Assembly (NCBI GenBank): GCA_013248845.1
Contig: WSQC01000011.1
Coordinates: forward strand, 496,001-560,000
Origin: Passalora sequoiae
Lineage: Eukaryota > Ascomycota > Dothideomycetes > Mycosphaerellales > Mycosphaerellaceae
Direction of reading: 5' to 3'
Length of the DNA stretch: 64,000 nucleotides
The position numbers and the translations under genes were made by a program. Positions within the stretch are counted from its first letter, which is position 1; each line of letters opens with the position of its first letter. Of this stretch, positions 53,249-64,000 are shown one piece after another. The notes below the pieces were generated by a model. It saw only the letters and a list, made by a program, of their open reading frames with translations. It had not been told where the DNA came from and searched no databases.

Positions 53249-56200
53249 TCATCGTAATCCGTGCTCGTCCTGCCGTAGAGCCTTCGCCAAATCTACGCTA
53301 TCGGCGTACTCGGCTTTAGCGTCTGCACCAGCCTTGACTCGCTTCGGTCCAGATTGACTAGTAGGGTCGCGCTTGCGCTTGTTGGACTTGGGTGATGCAG
53401 TGCTCGTCACACCACTGGTGGAGTTAGGCAATCGCTTCGACTGCTCAGGCGATTGTGAAAAAGGGACAGGTGGCTGATACAGCGGTAGACTGATCACGCT
53501 ATTCTTGCTTGCTGCTGGCGATGATTGCTCACTGCTGGCACGGAGCGCGTTTTGTGAGTCTATTGTGGACTGTTGTACTGCCCCGGTCTGCTCGGCACTC
53601 GCATCGACCATGCCATCGTCCGATAATGGCTGCCGCTCATGCTTTTCGGTGGCGCCCGCTGGATTATCGCTGTGCTCCGATGTGTCCGATGCAGGCAAGG
53701 AAATAGCCGAGTCGACGCTCTCATCAGGCTTCACGGGATCAGATGCAGGCAAGCCATTAGATAGCGAGACCATACCGGACTCGTGGTACACGTGAGAGTT
53801 TGGATCGTGCTCGTGGTTCTGCTGAGCTTCGTATGGCTGATCCTGATCATCGTCTCTATCAGGCATATTCAGCACGTCAAGAGCAATCTGTTCCAAAGAT
53901 GGCAAGTGGACAGGCTGGGGTCGTTCCTCGGCCGTGACCGGATAGCCGTAGCTAGAGTGGCCATAAGATTCAGAAGTTGGTCCAGAATAAGCAAACAGAT
54001 TCGGATCGATTGGCGGCTGACCTTGCTGTTGCACTTGTGGCGCAACAGTCTCTGGCTTCACCCTAGCCGTAGAATCTGTGTGTGACTGTTCAGGCGACGG
54101 ATGCTGTTCGTGTTGGGCCTCGGGTGTTGATGATGCATGGGAATATGCATTGGGTACAGTCGATGGCTGCGAACAGTGGGCCTCTGGCGCTGGCGGCGAC
54201 TGATGTTGAGCGTTGGGTGGAGCGGATGGATAGGTGGCTACGCCATTGGTGGCAGACTCATCCTTGACAGTCGCTGTACTTAGCGGAGGATATGCTGGAT
54301 TGTGAGGTACTGTCTTAGGCTTCTTCTTTGGCTGAACAGGAGTACCTTCGTCGCCGGCTTCAAATGGCCGCTTCTTGGAAGCATTCGAGCCTCGAGGCAC
54401 TGGTGTCTCTGCAGCCTTGACTGGATCAACATTTCCGTTGTCATCATGTATGCATCGTCGCTATGACAGCTGTCAGCCGCGACCCGTCAGCCATTAGAAC
54501 ATACGACCTACCTTTGACTTTCTGCATTCTTGACATGCTTTGCTACGTCCGCGCTTTTGCGAATCGCCGAACATTATCCCATTGATGGTCATGGGAATGT
54601 TTGCGTTGACGTACGCATTGGTTCCCGGTTGTGGCACACCATTTTGACCATTCGCACCCTGGGCATCGAGCTGGTCAGCATGAGAATTTGGCTGCACCTG
54701 TGATATAGGCGGTGTTACAGTGATGGAATTATGCAATTCTGGAGATATGCCGTAAGCGCCAGGCGAGATGTGAGTGCCGTTTGTGCCACTGGCGTTGGGT
54801 GAGGAAGCGTGTTGCGATAATTCCTGCACCAATTCCTTATGTTTGCATTTGATCCTCCGCTTTCGGCAAGCGTCGCAAGCAACGCGCTTGGGCCCGAGCA
54901 CAGAAGTTTTTGGGGTGCTAATGTACGCGCCGGGGTAAGGATTCATCGCATATTCCATCGGCGGATGCACGGCGGACGCATTATGCAGCATTTGTTGATG
55001 CGTGTACGTATACTCGGATGGCTGTGGTTGTGGTTGTTGATGAAGTTGTTGTTGATGATGACTTGAATTCGATTTGCGCTCAGGAGTCGAGGTTGCCACT
55101 GTGGTCCTCGTTGGCGCAATCTTAGTGGCGGGCACAGCCGCGTCCTTGATGCGCGCACTTTGCCGATCAGGAGCGACTCGCCATGCGGCTATGGCTTCTT
55201 TGCGCTCCATCTCCTTCAATGCTCGTACCGACAATTTCTTCGGAGGCCCTTCTTCCTTGCTGCTAGGGAGGACAGCGTCCGGGTGTGCCCATGCTGGAGG
55301 GTCCTCGTTTCCTCGCTTCCACGCGACCCACAGCGCGAAAGTCTTGGCGACTTGGAGCGGCTCTCCGTGCCCTTTGGGGATCGAAGCGTTGACGCGCTTC
55401 ATCCGATCTGCTGTGATGCCTTCCACTCGTCCCAGAACCAGCATGACAGTACGGAAGATGAAGTTGACGAGCTCGGGCAGACCTTCGATCTCAGCCTGGC
55501 TGTAATATCGTGCATTCTTCGCTCCTGCTCGCGAATCGTGATTCGCCATGTCACAATTGAAGTCGGCCCACACTGGTGTTTCCCGTTCGAATTTCTTGCC
55601 ATCGTAGAACATCTGCGACACGTCCTCCGGCAGTGGGTCTTGTTGCATGTACATTATTGCAGTATACCACATGATCCTCTGAAAGAATGGGTACCGGAAC
55701 TTCAGCGGTGTCTCGTTCGCCTTCTCGATCTCAACCACCTTAAATTGGTTCTTGAACGACATTCGAGTTAAGAAATTGCCACCAATGACAAGACTTGTTT
55801 CGGGCGTCCAGACAGCATGTATCCAGCCCGATGGAATCAGCATGGTATCACCCTCATAAAGATCGACTCGATAGCATTCTTTCGTCACGTTGGGAAGGAA
55901 AGTGAAGTTCTGCTGCGGGCTGTCGTTCCACTCCTCGTAAGCCTTCAAATGCTTCGCTTTGGGTGGGATAAAGAAGAAAGTTTTTCGACCCTTCAAGATG
56001 TGGTAGTAGACACTGCTGCCTCCAAAATCGATATGAAAGTCGGTGTAACTGTCGGCGACCGACATCAAGCAGTAAAACTGAACCTTTGGCCACTTGCCCT
56101 GATCCAGCTCTTTCTGAGGCCAGACCTCATCTTGCAAGTCGATATCGCGAACCACTTGTGGTCGCTTTAGCAAACGTCCCAGCTTGGTCTGGGAAACCTC

Positions 56201-58288
56201 TAAAGAGATGACGTTCCGAATCGGCTTGTCATCGCTTTGTTCTTCGTAGTAGTCAGCCCATCTACCAAGGTTCCACTTTGCGCCTGCATTCTGCGTCTTA
56301 ACATCAATAACGTCTATCGGAGTGTATGCGCCGACCATATTGCAGACCTGTCGTACTGTCAAATTCTGTGGCATGACCATGCCAAGCCTATCCTGTCCGT
56401 TGTCCGGAACCGTGTCGTATTCATATTCCTCGGCCGTCATATTCGTCATATAGCTGTTTTCGTCATTCGCCGTAGCTGCTGCATCCGTCTTCGTTTGCCC
56501 CTTCTCAACCCACGGTCGTGGATTCCATGCCGCTGGGATGCAAATCGGTTCTACAAAAGTGTTGCTCCTCTCGAGAAAGTCTTTTGTGAGCAGTTCGGGA
56601 CGCATACGTGGAAAGCTCTCCGTATCAAATTGAAATGTCCCATCCTTTATCGGTTGAATATAGTGGTGCTCCTGGCTCTCTTCGCTCGTCTTGAGCACGC
56701 CACGCTGTAGCTCGGCGTAGTCGACCGAGGTATGTGCACGCGTGCTCTTTCGCACATAAGTGGTCTTGCCATGCATTGGCTCGCAAGCCTTGCAGAAATA
56801 CTTGTCCACATCGCGCACTTCTGCTGCTTTCTTAAAGCCAGCACAGTCGATGTGGAACCACTTCTTGCAACCATTGCATGAAATCCACTCATCCAGCTCG
56901 GCATTGATGTATGCAGTTTCCCGAGCAGTTTGGCAGCCTGCGCACACAGTTTCCGGAATTGCCTTCGATTTAGCCTTTGCTTTTTTCGCAGGCGACGCCC
57001 GACGTATGATCATGGGGGTCTCCGCTGGAACTGATTGTGCACGGGTTTGACGAGCACGTTCAAAGACTGCTCGCCCAGTGGTCCTATCGCTGAAACTCTT
57101 GCGTCTGTTCAGATCCACGCGGCCCTTTGCACTCCATGTATCCGATCCTGCTTCGCCCAAGCTTCTCTTGGCTTTGGCAGCATCCGGTGTCTTCTTGCGA
57201 GTAGCTGCTCGCTTGCTTGCTACTTTATCAGCGGTCGTCTTCCGTGCGGAAGTACCACGCGGCTTGCCTTTCGGCCACCCTCGTCGAAGTTTTGAAGCAG
57301 GCACAGAAGCTTCACTGGCGGTCACATCAGAGCTCTGCGCTCGTGACTGATGTTCGTCTGGAGGCGTATGTGTCTGGTGTGGGGCATCGTGCATGACCAC
57401 ATCGTCTCGATCATGGAGCACGTTTGGAACAAGTGGCAACATCCTCATTTGATACTTGACATCCCGTACAGCTGTGTACGGACTGTAGTCAGTTTCGCTC
57501 GTGTTCTGCGGAGGTGACGGCAGCGTTGGTCTCGAATAGTTGTTATGTTGCGGCTGAAATGGCGGGAGAAGCGCTCCGTATGTGCCACTGTCCACCGGGC
57601 GAGCGCGAGGATTACTCTGGGGGAAACTGTTTGAATGAGGCCGTGGTAGTGCTCCGCTCGCACTGGCAGCTGGTGCGGATGAAGGCAGTAGAGTCGTGCT
57701 TGGTGCACCATGCCCGTTTGTTCGCACATCCTGTCGCAAGCCAAGCAACAACTCAGCTTCCTCTGCAGAGCTGCGGTATGCATTGCTACTGTACTGCTGT
57801 TGCAGCGGATTTCTGTGCCATCCATTGGAATGCTCGTAGCTCGTGACGGGCCGCGATGCGAAATGGCCGGGCATCGGTGCGGGATACGCCTCAGACCGTG
57901 CTCTTTTATGGGGAGGTTCGCTCCAGCCGTGACCAGACGGCATAGAGTATGTATTGGCGTAGCCATAACTCGCTGGAGTTCCTGGTTCGTGGAATGAAGG
58001 GCTCACAGCAGTGGCTGCTTCGGCTAGCACATCGATTGTGGAAGGTGTGCGACGGTGTCCGCTCTTATGACTGCTGCTGCGGTCTCTGACCTTGGATCTT
58101 GCAGCATATGCAGACTGCTCGGGTCGTGCTGCGAAGTCGACATGGTTGTTCAGTGCTGGGTAATTGAAATTGGGCTCGATTGGCTTTGGTTTTGTGGGCG
58201 AAAGTGGTTCAACGAAACGTCGTGGAGGTGAAGGCGATCGGCAAGGACGCAGTGAGGTGTTCGCATCCTGGCGAAAGAAGGGATTCAT
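53249..58288 (-). CDS. KDM2/JHDM1-like PHD-JmjC histone lysine demethylase
   Basis: Exons 58288-54512 and 54460-53249 (51-base intron) give 1662 residues, starting at MNPFFRQD. The head (1-440) is disordered, with basic and Ser/Pro-rich stretches. A PHD finger occupies about 447-505 (CAGC, CNGCKKWFHIDCAGF, CKAC). The JmjC domain runs about 640-870 with the iron ligands H752 and D754 (FHIDFGGSSVYYHILKG) and H824 (IPSGWIHAVWTP), closely like KDM2 enzymes that demethylate H3K36; the exact target here is inference. Two Cys-rich half motifs follow: CDACRKRRIKC (C1138-C1148) and CQECRKSK/RRC (C1252-C1262), the latter split by the intron. The tail is Pro/Gln-rich with a basic KKRPFE and PKKKPK element. 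It is divergent from SF3B6. Confidence 0.93.
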
Positions 58289-58984
58289 GGTCGCGGAAGT
58301 GCCTGCGATGGCCGCGGGCAAGCTGTCGGCGGTGGGCGGTGACTTGGAGCGTGCCAGCACGGTGTCAACTACTTGAATTGTTCCAACTCTTGCAACATGT
58401 GCGCCAAAAAGCGCTACACAGTCCAAAAGAAGTCGCAGCAATCATATGAGTTGTGCGGTATCCAGACAATTGCAAGGAGGGTGCACGACTTCCGCGGTGA
58501 AGTGAGTCGGTCTCGGTGGAGGGGTGCTTGCTGCTGTGCTTTGAGTGATGGCACGGCACACAATTTCTTGGATACACTCGCACAAGAAGGAATATTTTGC
58601 ACAGAAATGGCGCAGTCTATTGTCAATGTATAACGAGAGCGATTGTATTGCTTGTGCGATGCACGTGTCGTCGCATTCCTACTGTGTGTAGACTTCCCTC
58701 GCTGTCGAAGCTCGTGGCACATGCTGGCTCAGGACATTCCCCGCCGATATCGATTGGGTCTGGCTGCCTGGCGGACGCACTATCTCAACGGTTCTGATCT
58801 GCGCCGAATGCGGAAACCCTGCATACGTACCGAACACCCTGAGCGCTGAGACATGAATCCGCTGCGTTAGCCTTTCGGATGTCTCCGCTAAAGACAATCG
58901 ATCACGTTATCGTGATAACGCGCAGCCCAGTATCAGCTGCGACACGACATACCTCACACGTTCACCTCGCAAAGACCTCGAAGA
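58289..58984. other. Divergent promoter of the demethylase and SF3B6 genes
   Basis: 696 bases. The open frame continuing 5' of the demethylase ATG (to about 58441) lacks an ATG and is taken as 5' leader. A small inverted repeat, ATCACG-TTAT-CGTGAT at 58902-58917, lies near the SF3B6 side. Confidence 0.5.
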
Positions 58985-59511
58985 ATGAGCCGGAATAAAC
59001 TTGCGCCCGAAGTGAATCGGTAAGTGAACGCTCCCGAGACATCAGATCCGCCGCAAACCGAACACTCGCTTGACAGCATATCACACACCTTGCACTATAA
59101 CCATCGAAAACCACATTAACTAATGTCCGTGAACAGCGCTCTCTTCGTCAAGAACCTCAGCTACAACGTCTCGACCGAAGAGCTCTTCGACCTGTTCGGC
59201 AAGTTCGGTCCCATACGGCAGATCCGCCAGGGTATCGCGACCAATACCAAGGGCACTGCGTTTGTCGTCTACGAAGATGTCATGGATGCGAAGTCGGCCT
59301 GCGACAAGTTGAACGGTTTCAACTTCCAGAACCGATATCTTGTCGTCCTCTATCATCAGGTATGCATGTCGTGGAATGCGCTCAACGGTGTCGCGTGGTG
59401 TCTTGATTCTGACTGTGTCTACAGCCAGAGAAGATGGCAAAGAGCCAAGCAGATCTCGCCGAACGCCAGGAGAATCTAGAAAAGCTGAAGCGCGAGCACA
59501 ATATCGACTAG
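58985..59511 (+). CDS. SF3B6: Splicing factor 3B subunit 6 (p14), branch-site RRM protein
   Basis: Exons 58985-59019, 59137-59359 and 59425-59511 (introns 117 and 65 bases) give 114 residues, the family's length. Exon 1 gives MSRNKLAPEVN; the joins restore NRALFVKNLSYNV and LYHQPEKMAKSQADL. One RRM spans about 12-88 with RNP2 (LFVKNLSYN) and RNP1-like (GTAFVVYED) motifs; the C-terminal helix (LAERQENLEKLKREHNID) is the SF3B1-contact tail. SF3B6 sits in the SF3b part of the U2 snRNP next to the branch-point adenosine. The sequence is extremely conserved. The first intron (117 bases) carries an ACTAAT branch-like motif. Confidence 0.97.
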
Positions 59512-60256
59512 AGGTACGCGGGAGTTACAGCGGGTGAGACCACACGCCATGTAAAGCGTGCGGACTCAGGACTGGGTGGGATTGATCATTCCACTTCTCC
59601 TGAGGCTGTAGCTCCCAAGACTCGAGACTTTGCCATGCGCAGAAGTCCCGCAAGCACGAACCGGTCCGCGACCAGGAGTCGAAGCGATACTGCTAGGAAT
59701 GAGAAGCATGATATCACGCACACGAATCAGGCGTCGGCGAACGTCGTGTGCGGCAACAGGCACAAGGAGAATCACAATATGCTCAGGCGCATGAAAGATA
59801 TGGCGTGTGCTCCTTTACAGTTTGGTAGGGGTAAGGTGTGATGGGCTGAGCAACTACTCAAGCATGACATGGCGTTTAGCTGGCTTCGATCAGATGAATG
59901 ACCTGATGAGGCACGTATGAGCTCCCACTGAGCACTTTCCGGCTCTCATGCATGTGTTCTTTCTCTTCGGCACAACCTCTTTGATCGTCTCTCTCAGAAC
60001 ACCAGGAGCTGAGGCTTGGTACAGTGTATGCCACAGAAAGCCTGACACTGAGTCCATTCTCTCTTTCTGCTTAAGATTATGTTCACACAGCATCTCCCAC
60101 TCCCAGCTTAGTCACACTTTCGCTTAGCGGTAGAAAGATCACTTCAACCAATCAGGCCCACGCTCATTGTCGCGATGGCTCCTTTCGTGGCTTCACAGCA
60201 TGCAGCTGGACGCAGGCTAGTTTGAGCACAGCTGACAACTTGCGTAGTATCGAACC
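59512..60256. other. Intergenic, 0.7 kb
   Basis: A short Arg/Asn-rich frame (59635-59841, plus) is present but has no support. This is probably the 3' UTR of SF3B6 and the upstream region of the next small ORF. Confidence 0.45.
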
Positions 60257-60511
60257 ATGAGGTGGGCTGAGCCATCACACGAAACTGGAAAGGTCAGCAA
60301 TCATGTACGCGAACGTTTTCATTCAGCCTCGAATGATGAGGGCGCCAAGATGGACCAGCAAGCAAACTATCCGGACCTATATGTCAGTACACAGGACCGC
60401 GCACATTTGCAAGCGGAAAATGAGAACTTTCGCAATGAGATGGCGAAGAGAGAGGCAGGCCTACAGGCAAAAATTGATGAGCTGGAAGCGAGGCTGGCGG
60501 CAAAGGAGTGA
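60257..60511 (+). CDS. Small coiled-coil ORF, 84 residues
   Basis: An ATG-started frame. The second half is a strong heptad-like helix (LQAENENFRNEMAKREAGL followed by IDELEARLAAKE), the first half polar. A poly(A)-like AATAAA lies about 180 bases downstream at 60692. It may be a genuine small coiled-coil protein or the last exon of a longer gene. No family can be named. Confidence 0.42.
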   Translation: MRWAEPSHETGKVSNHVRERFHSASNDEGAKMDQQANYPDLYVSTQDRAHLQAENENFRNEMAKREAGLQAKIDELEARLAAKE

Positions 60512-60830
60512 GCAAAGCTACAACGATCGGCATCAACACAACTGCATCTGTCAATGATGGCATGCCAAGTAACAGTGTTGCGCAAAGGCGCGAGCACGAC
60601 CAGATGTGACGAGGATGACACACAGCCACGGCACCAAACCTAGCAATCAGGAAGGACCTGTCAACTGAAACCATATATCACCGCTATCACTAATAAAGTT
60701 TTGTATAGCTTATTGCACTATGTATAATGCTCTCCTACGAAGATTTCATGGACAAACGAACATGCTTGTCCACCTTGCGACAGCGACCCGATTTTTGTTA
60801 CATCATCCTCCCGCCTCAAGAATTCCTTTT
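60512..60830. other. Short convergent intergenic region
   Basis: Contains only the poly(A)-like site of the coiled-coil ORF, listed separately. Confidence 0.5.
60692..60697 (+). terminator. AATAAA poly(A)-like signal
   Basis: Exact AATAAA about 180 bases after the coiled-coil ORF stop. It supports a plus-strand transcript there but is only a sequence match. Confidence 0.4.
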
Positions 60831-61632
60831 TCAGCACCACACTTTCTCCATAGCAGACACGATCAATTTGTCTGTAGAGCTATCAAGGATACTTTGCCCA
60901 CCATTGATCACCAATTCAGTGCCTGCAACGCCACGCTTAGCCTCCCAGCCGGGTTCCTCTGAAAAGACTTCGTTCACAGCTCTCCATTGTCCGATCGTGT
61001 CCTGGCGCACAATCTCATCGTCAGAACCCATAGTATCGATCAAATACTGCTGGGTAGGAGGGTCCAGTCCTTCGACAGCGAGCTTTATTGCTGTGGGTGT
61101 TTTCGTTAGAGGATACAATACGCTTCTGAGCACTTCCGATGGGATGTGCCGACCTTGAAAGAAGAATTTCACCTAAGATCACATTAGCTGTACATTCCCT
61201 ATGTGATAACGTATTAGAAAGTCTTTGGTGCAGTGCGGACAGATCGGGTTGCACCATCATGTCTCAGGCTGTGCACTGCCATCCGGGCGGCCGCGGTTTG
61301 CCGTCTGTTCATCCACCTCAACTTACCGTCACGAGCCGAAGCTCCTCCCTCGCTCCGTGCAGTAATGAAATGAGGGCTGAAAGCAGATGATTGACGCGCT
61401 TGAAGTCAAGCTCGGTGAGGCCAAAGCGGCTGGCGTTGTTAATGTAGACAATTAGTTCAAGACGTTCCGAATCCAGGAGGTCGGGCCATATATCATGGTA
61501 ACTAGTTAGAGTCGAGTCTCCGAGATCCATGTAGTCGTCCATATCTCCGTTCAGTATCATGTTACAGCAGGAGCGGTTGAGGTGGTCATCGAAAACGATA
61601 AAGCCCGCGGTAATTATGAACCGGTGCGCCAT
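60831..61632 (-). CDS. F-box/2EXR-like hypothetical protein (5' end unresolved)
   Basis: Two exons (61632-61327 and 61172-60831; 154-base intron with an AGCTAAT branch and TTAG acceptor) give at least 215 residues. The join reads ...LRLVTVKFFFQGRHIP. The pattern ERLELIVYINNASRF, then LLHGAREELRLVTVKFFF, then a short PLTKTPTAIKLAVEG segment resembles the C-terminal part of small fungal F-box/2EXR proteins. The frame is open without an ATG upstream to about 61770 (a His/Asn-rich, then FFLYPVKLI segment), so a 5' exon is likely missing from this model. No function beyond family likeness can be given. Confidence 0.5.
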
Positions 61633-61927
61633 AAGCTCTGTTTGCACGAGTGTCGTCGAGGTGATCAACTTGACGGGATAGAGGAAAAAATTGCCATGAT
61701 CGTGTATAAGGCAATGTGAAGAGTTTTCGAGGTGGTTGTGCGACTCTTCACGTGCAGGTGCTGCTCATAACACAACCAAGCATTCACTCGAACATCTAGG
61801 CTGTTGGAGCTTGTTGAGCAACATCTCGAATCTCTGCGGGCGTCACTAGGCCTTGCCTGCCTTTCGCAACTATTGACAGACACAAAGGAGTGGAGAGGCC
61901 CAACATTCGTGCGGCCTGGTCAACTGT
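61633..61927. other. Probable missing 5' exon region
   Basis: On the minus strand there is an open stretch leading into the previous gene and, further upstream, a short frame (61890 to about 61773) reading VDQAARMLGLSTPL... and ending in a stop. I could not join them convincingly. Confidence 0.3.
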
Positions 61928-62304
61928 CTAGATCCGCTGATCACATGCTTGAAGAGTCTCGAAATGAGGTACCGTAGCGAAAGCTTCTGCGAGAGAGGTC
62001 CGATCAGCATTTAACTTGCTCAAAGATTCGAGGACTGTCACAATCGGGAGGCACGCTGCCAGCATCCACGGGTTGGCATAACCCGGAGGGTGGATCTGTA
62101 TAACAGCTGGTGTGCCCGTACGATCATGGCATTGACGCCCAGCGGTCCAGGTATCATTCGTGATCGGAGGACGGTGCCAGGCTTGGAGGACACGAAATCT
62201 ATTGGCGGTTGATAGAACGCATTCGCTGAGGGAGGTAGTGGGACATATGCTGTTACGAGCATGAGCCACCCCACAATGGGCCATAGAGAATGTTGCCTCG
62301 TCAT
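61928..62304 (-). pseudogene. Remnant of a secretory lipase (LIP family)
   Basis: From an ATG at 62304 the frame gives a signal peptide (ending near PPSANA) and then a typical mature start of fungal secretory lipases: FYQPPIDFVSSKPGTVLRSR, later AHQLLYRST. At about 62100 the frame shifts and, in the next frame, segments such as PIVTVL and LNADRTSLAEAF fit the continuing family pattern loosely until a stop at 61928. Family members are about 420-470 residues; the catalytic G-x-S-x-G, Asp and His regions are not found anywhere downstream. It is best read as a truncated, frameshifted relic. No whole copy is present in the window. Confidence 0.58.
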
Positions 62305-63162
62305 AATTCCAGTCAATGCCAACGAGTAAAGTCAGACTCACCTTCGCACTTGTGACGCTACGTGGACATATACAATGTCCTCACGTTAGCTATATACTTG
62401 GCTGGATCTGCTTCAGTGCTATTTCCGTTAAGGGCCAGATCGACAATGGGGTTTCGTATTCTCGTGAGGTCGAGCGCTGCTGGTGGTATGCTCTGGGGCA
62501 GCTGGGTCTATGTGCCTTCCAAGCAGTGACCGACTTATGGTGCTGGCGATCATTCGAGTGCTCCTCCGCAGAAATGCTTCTGCAGGACACAATGCCTTTT
62601 TTTCTTTGGCAAAGCCTCCGCGCGCCGAGACACATTGGTATCTGAATAGATGTAGCGTGGCGTTCTTAGCAAGTCATCTTCGAGGCGTGGACCTAGGGCA
62701 GCCGCTGATGGCATCCTGTCGGGACTGTTGGTGTCGTGCATGGTATCATAGCAACGTGATGTATTTGAACTATTATCTATGTCTGCTGTTTCAAATGCGT
62801 GGCCGATCACAACCTAGGGCCCACTGCTCCGTATGTCTGTGTGTCTGCCACATGCATCGAGACATGGCACATAATGCAGCTGCCGTTACTGCGCAGTACA
62901 TAGTATTTCGCGGCTTTCTGTTGTACCGCTCGTATAATGATGTACCTCGCAATATCCTCAATTTGGATCGAGGTAGCATGAGACGAAGGTGATGCTGCTC
63001 AATCAAGTTTGACAGAAGGAGATGGCCAAGGATATGTTCGTCATCGTGGGGCAGCGTGAAACTCACATCAATGGTGCCTGCGTGCCCGCATGTGAAGCTC
63101 CCGAAAGTGCTCAGTAGATTGATAAACAAACAGCTCACAATCTCAAAGAGTGCCACGTAACA
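62305..63162. other. Intergenic, 0.9 kb
   Basis: Divergent spacer between the lipase remnant and AIP1. Frames on both strands (for example 62791-63315 minus, overlapping the AIP1 start) lack ATG starts or motifs and are not accepted. Confidence 0.45.
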
Positions 63163-64000
63163 ATGTCCATATCGAGCGGTATGAGAACCGCGGACTTCCT
63201 GGCCACTACCATGTACTGACAACAAGTTTCTTGCAGAGGCCATCTGGGCCGCTTCTCCAACTACAACCAGAGGGCAAGCTACTCCACTCTCTAGCGATTC
63301 CAAAGGTGAACGCATTGCCTATGCCTCGAACAAGTCCGTCTTTGTGAGATCGATAGACAATCCTGCTGTATCTCAGCAATACACTCAACACACTGCCCAG
63401 ACGACCGTTGCACGCTTCTCGCCTTCCGGCTTCTATGTAGCATCTGGCGATGTTTCCGGCAGTGTTCGAGTGTGGGATAGCATCGGCGCCGAGAACACCA
63501 AGGGCGAATACCACATCATAGCAGGCCGGATCAACGATATTGCTTGGGACGGCGATAGTCAGAGGATCATAGCAGTGGGTGATGGCAAAGAACGTTTCGG
63601 TCACTGCATTACTGCGGATTCGGGCAATAGCGTAGGCGAAATCAGTGGACACAGCCAGCAGATCAATTGTGTGAGCATACGACAGCAGAGACCATTGCGA
63701 GCGGCAACTGGCAGTGATGACACGCAGATGTGCTTCTTCCACGGCGCACCTTTCAAATTCAACACGAGCGTGAGAGGGAAGCACGACAAGTTTATCTATG
63801 GCACGCAGTTCTCGCCAGATGGCAACAGCTTGGTGACAGTTGGTAGCGATCGCAAGATATGGCTGTATGATGGTAAGACCGGCGAGGCACAAAAGCAAAT
63901 TGGCGAGGGAGAGCACAAGGGCAGCATTTTCGGCGTGAGCTGGTCTAAGGACAGCAAGAAGCTGGTCACATGCAGTGGTGACCAGACGGTCAAGATCTGG
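63163..64000 (+). CDS. AIP1: Actin-interacting protein 1 (WD-repeat), 3' end beyond window
   Basis: Exon 1 is 16 bases (63163-63178, ATG TCC ATA TCG AGC G); a 58-base intron with an ACTGAC branch follows; exon 2 runs from 63237 to the right edge in open frame. The 260 residues present match the N-terminal propeller of Aip1: IWAASPTTTRGQATPLSSD, TAQTTVARFSPSGFYVASGD, SGSVRVWD, INDIAWDGDSQRIIAVGDGK, APFKFNTSVRGKH and FSPDGNSLVTVGSDRKIWLYDGKTGE. Aip1 binds cofilin-decorated actin filaments and speeds their disassembly. Full proteins are about 600 residues with two seven-bladed propellers, so more than half lies outside. The tiny first exon is easily missed by automated annotation. Confidence 0.96.

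Noticed and set aside
58289..58441. N-terminal extension of the demethylase frame
   Set aside because: Begins at a non-ATG codon; the first ATG at 58288 gives a sensible start.
62483..62992. 169-residue plus-strand frame before AIP1
   Set aside because: GTG start, irregular composition, no motif.
63206..63916. 236-residue minus-strand frame
   Set aside because: Antisense shadow of AIP1, whose plus-strand sequence matches the family residue by residue.
1..64000. tRNA, rRNA, transposon and biosynthetic-cluster signals
   Set aside because: I looked for T-loop/anticodon patterns, long direct or inverted terminal repeats, transposase or reverse-transcriptase motifs, and adjacent biosynthetic enzymes, and saw none convincing. 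A dedicated search could still find a tRNA that I missed.

Overview
This is a 64 kb window of nuclear DNA from a filamentous ascomycete. Genes are dense and lie on both strands. Introns are mostly 44-65 bases, with GT-AG ends and CTAAC/CTGAC-like branch points, and the proteins are typical Pezizomycotina families: a CFEM/PTH11 receptor, an ApsA/Num1 cortical anchor, fungal ATG9 and F-box/2EXR-like proteins. The protein flavour suggests Dothideomycetes, perhaps Mycosphaerellales; that placement is inference. I see no rRNA or tRNA gene, no recognisable transposon, no CRISPR array and no prokaryotic-style operon.

Layout. 0-7 kb: a possible gene end at the left edge, a small 2EXR-like protein, an F-box protein, a one-TM conserved protein and a four-exon CFEM/PTH11-type receptor. 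8-16 kb: an ArsB/CitM-type ion transporter, a possible three-exon small protein, an SRPK-like kinase and a 2 kb gap. 16-27 kb: ATG9, a DUF829/TMEM53-like protein that has lost its catalytic motifs, a broken coding stretch, a small hypothetical protein and a four-exon MFS transporter. 27-36 kb: AP endonuclease Apn1, a three-exon cysteine-rich secreted protein, mannosyltransferase ALG1 and a histidine-rich MSC2-type zinc transporter. 36-42 kb: a conserved hypothetical protein, a Gfo/Idh/MocA oxidoreductase and the Hsp90 cochaperone CNS1. 42-52 kb: a 3.3 kb gap, then ApsA/Num1 with its C-terminal PH domain, then a Thr/Gly/Pro-rich secreted protein. 53-64 kb: a large KDM2-like PHD-JmjC demethylase divergent from splicing factor SF3B6, a coiled-coil mini-ORF, an F-box-like hypothetical protein, a secretory-lipase remnant and the 5' part of actin-interacting protein AIP1, which runs off the right edge.

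Most genes are unrelated housekeeping functions: autophagy, ER glycosylation and zinc supply, DNA repair, splicing, chaperoning, actin and nuclear positioning. I see no metabolic gene cluster. The most interesting items are two small secreted proteins that only appear after splicing, the demethylase with a split Cys6-like motif, a DUF829 protein with a degenerate active site, two stop-free 51-base introns hidden inside long open frames, and a lipase remnant. Exon structures were worked out by hand from splice signals and family alignments known to me; none is backed by transcript data.
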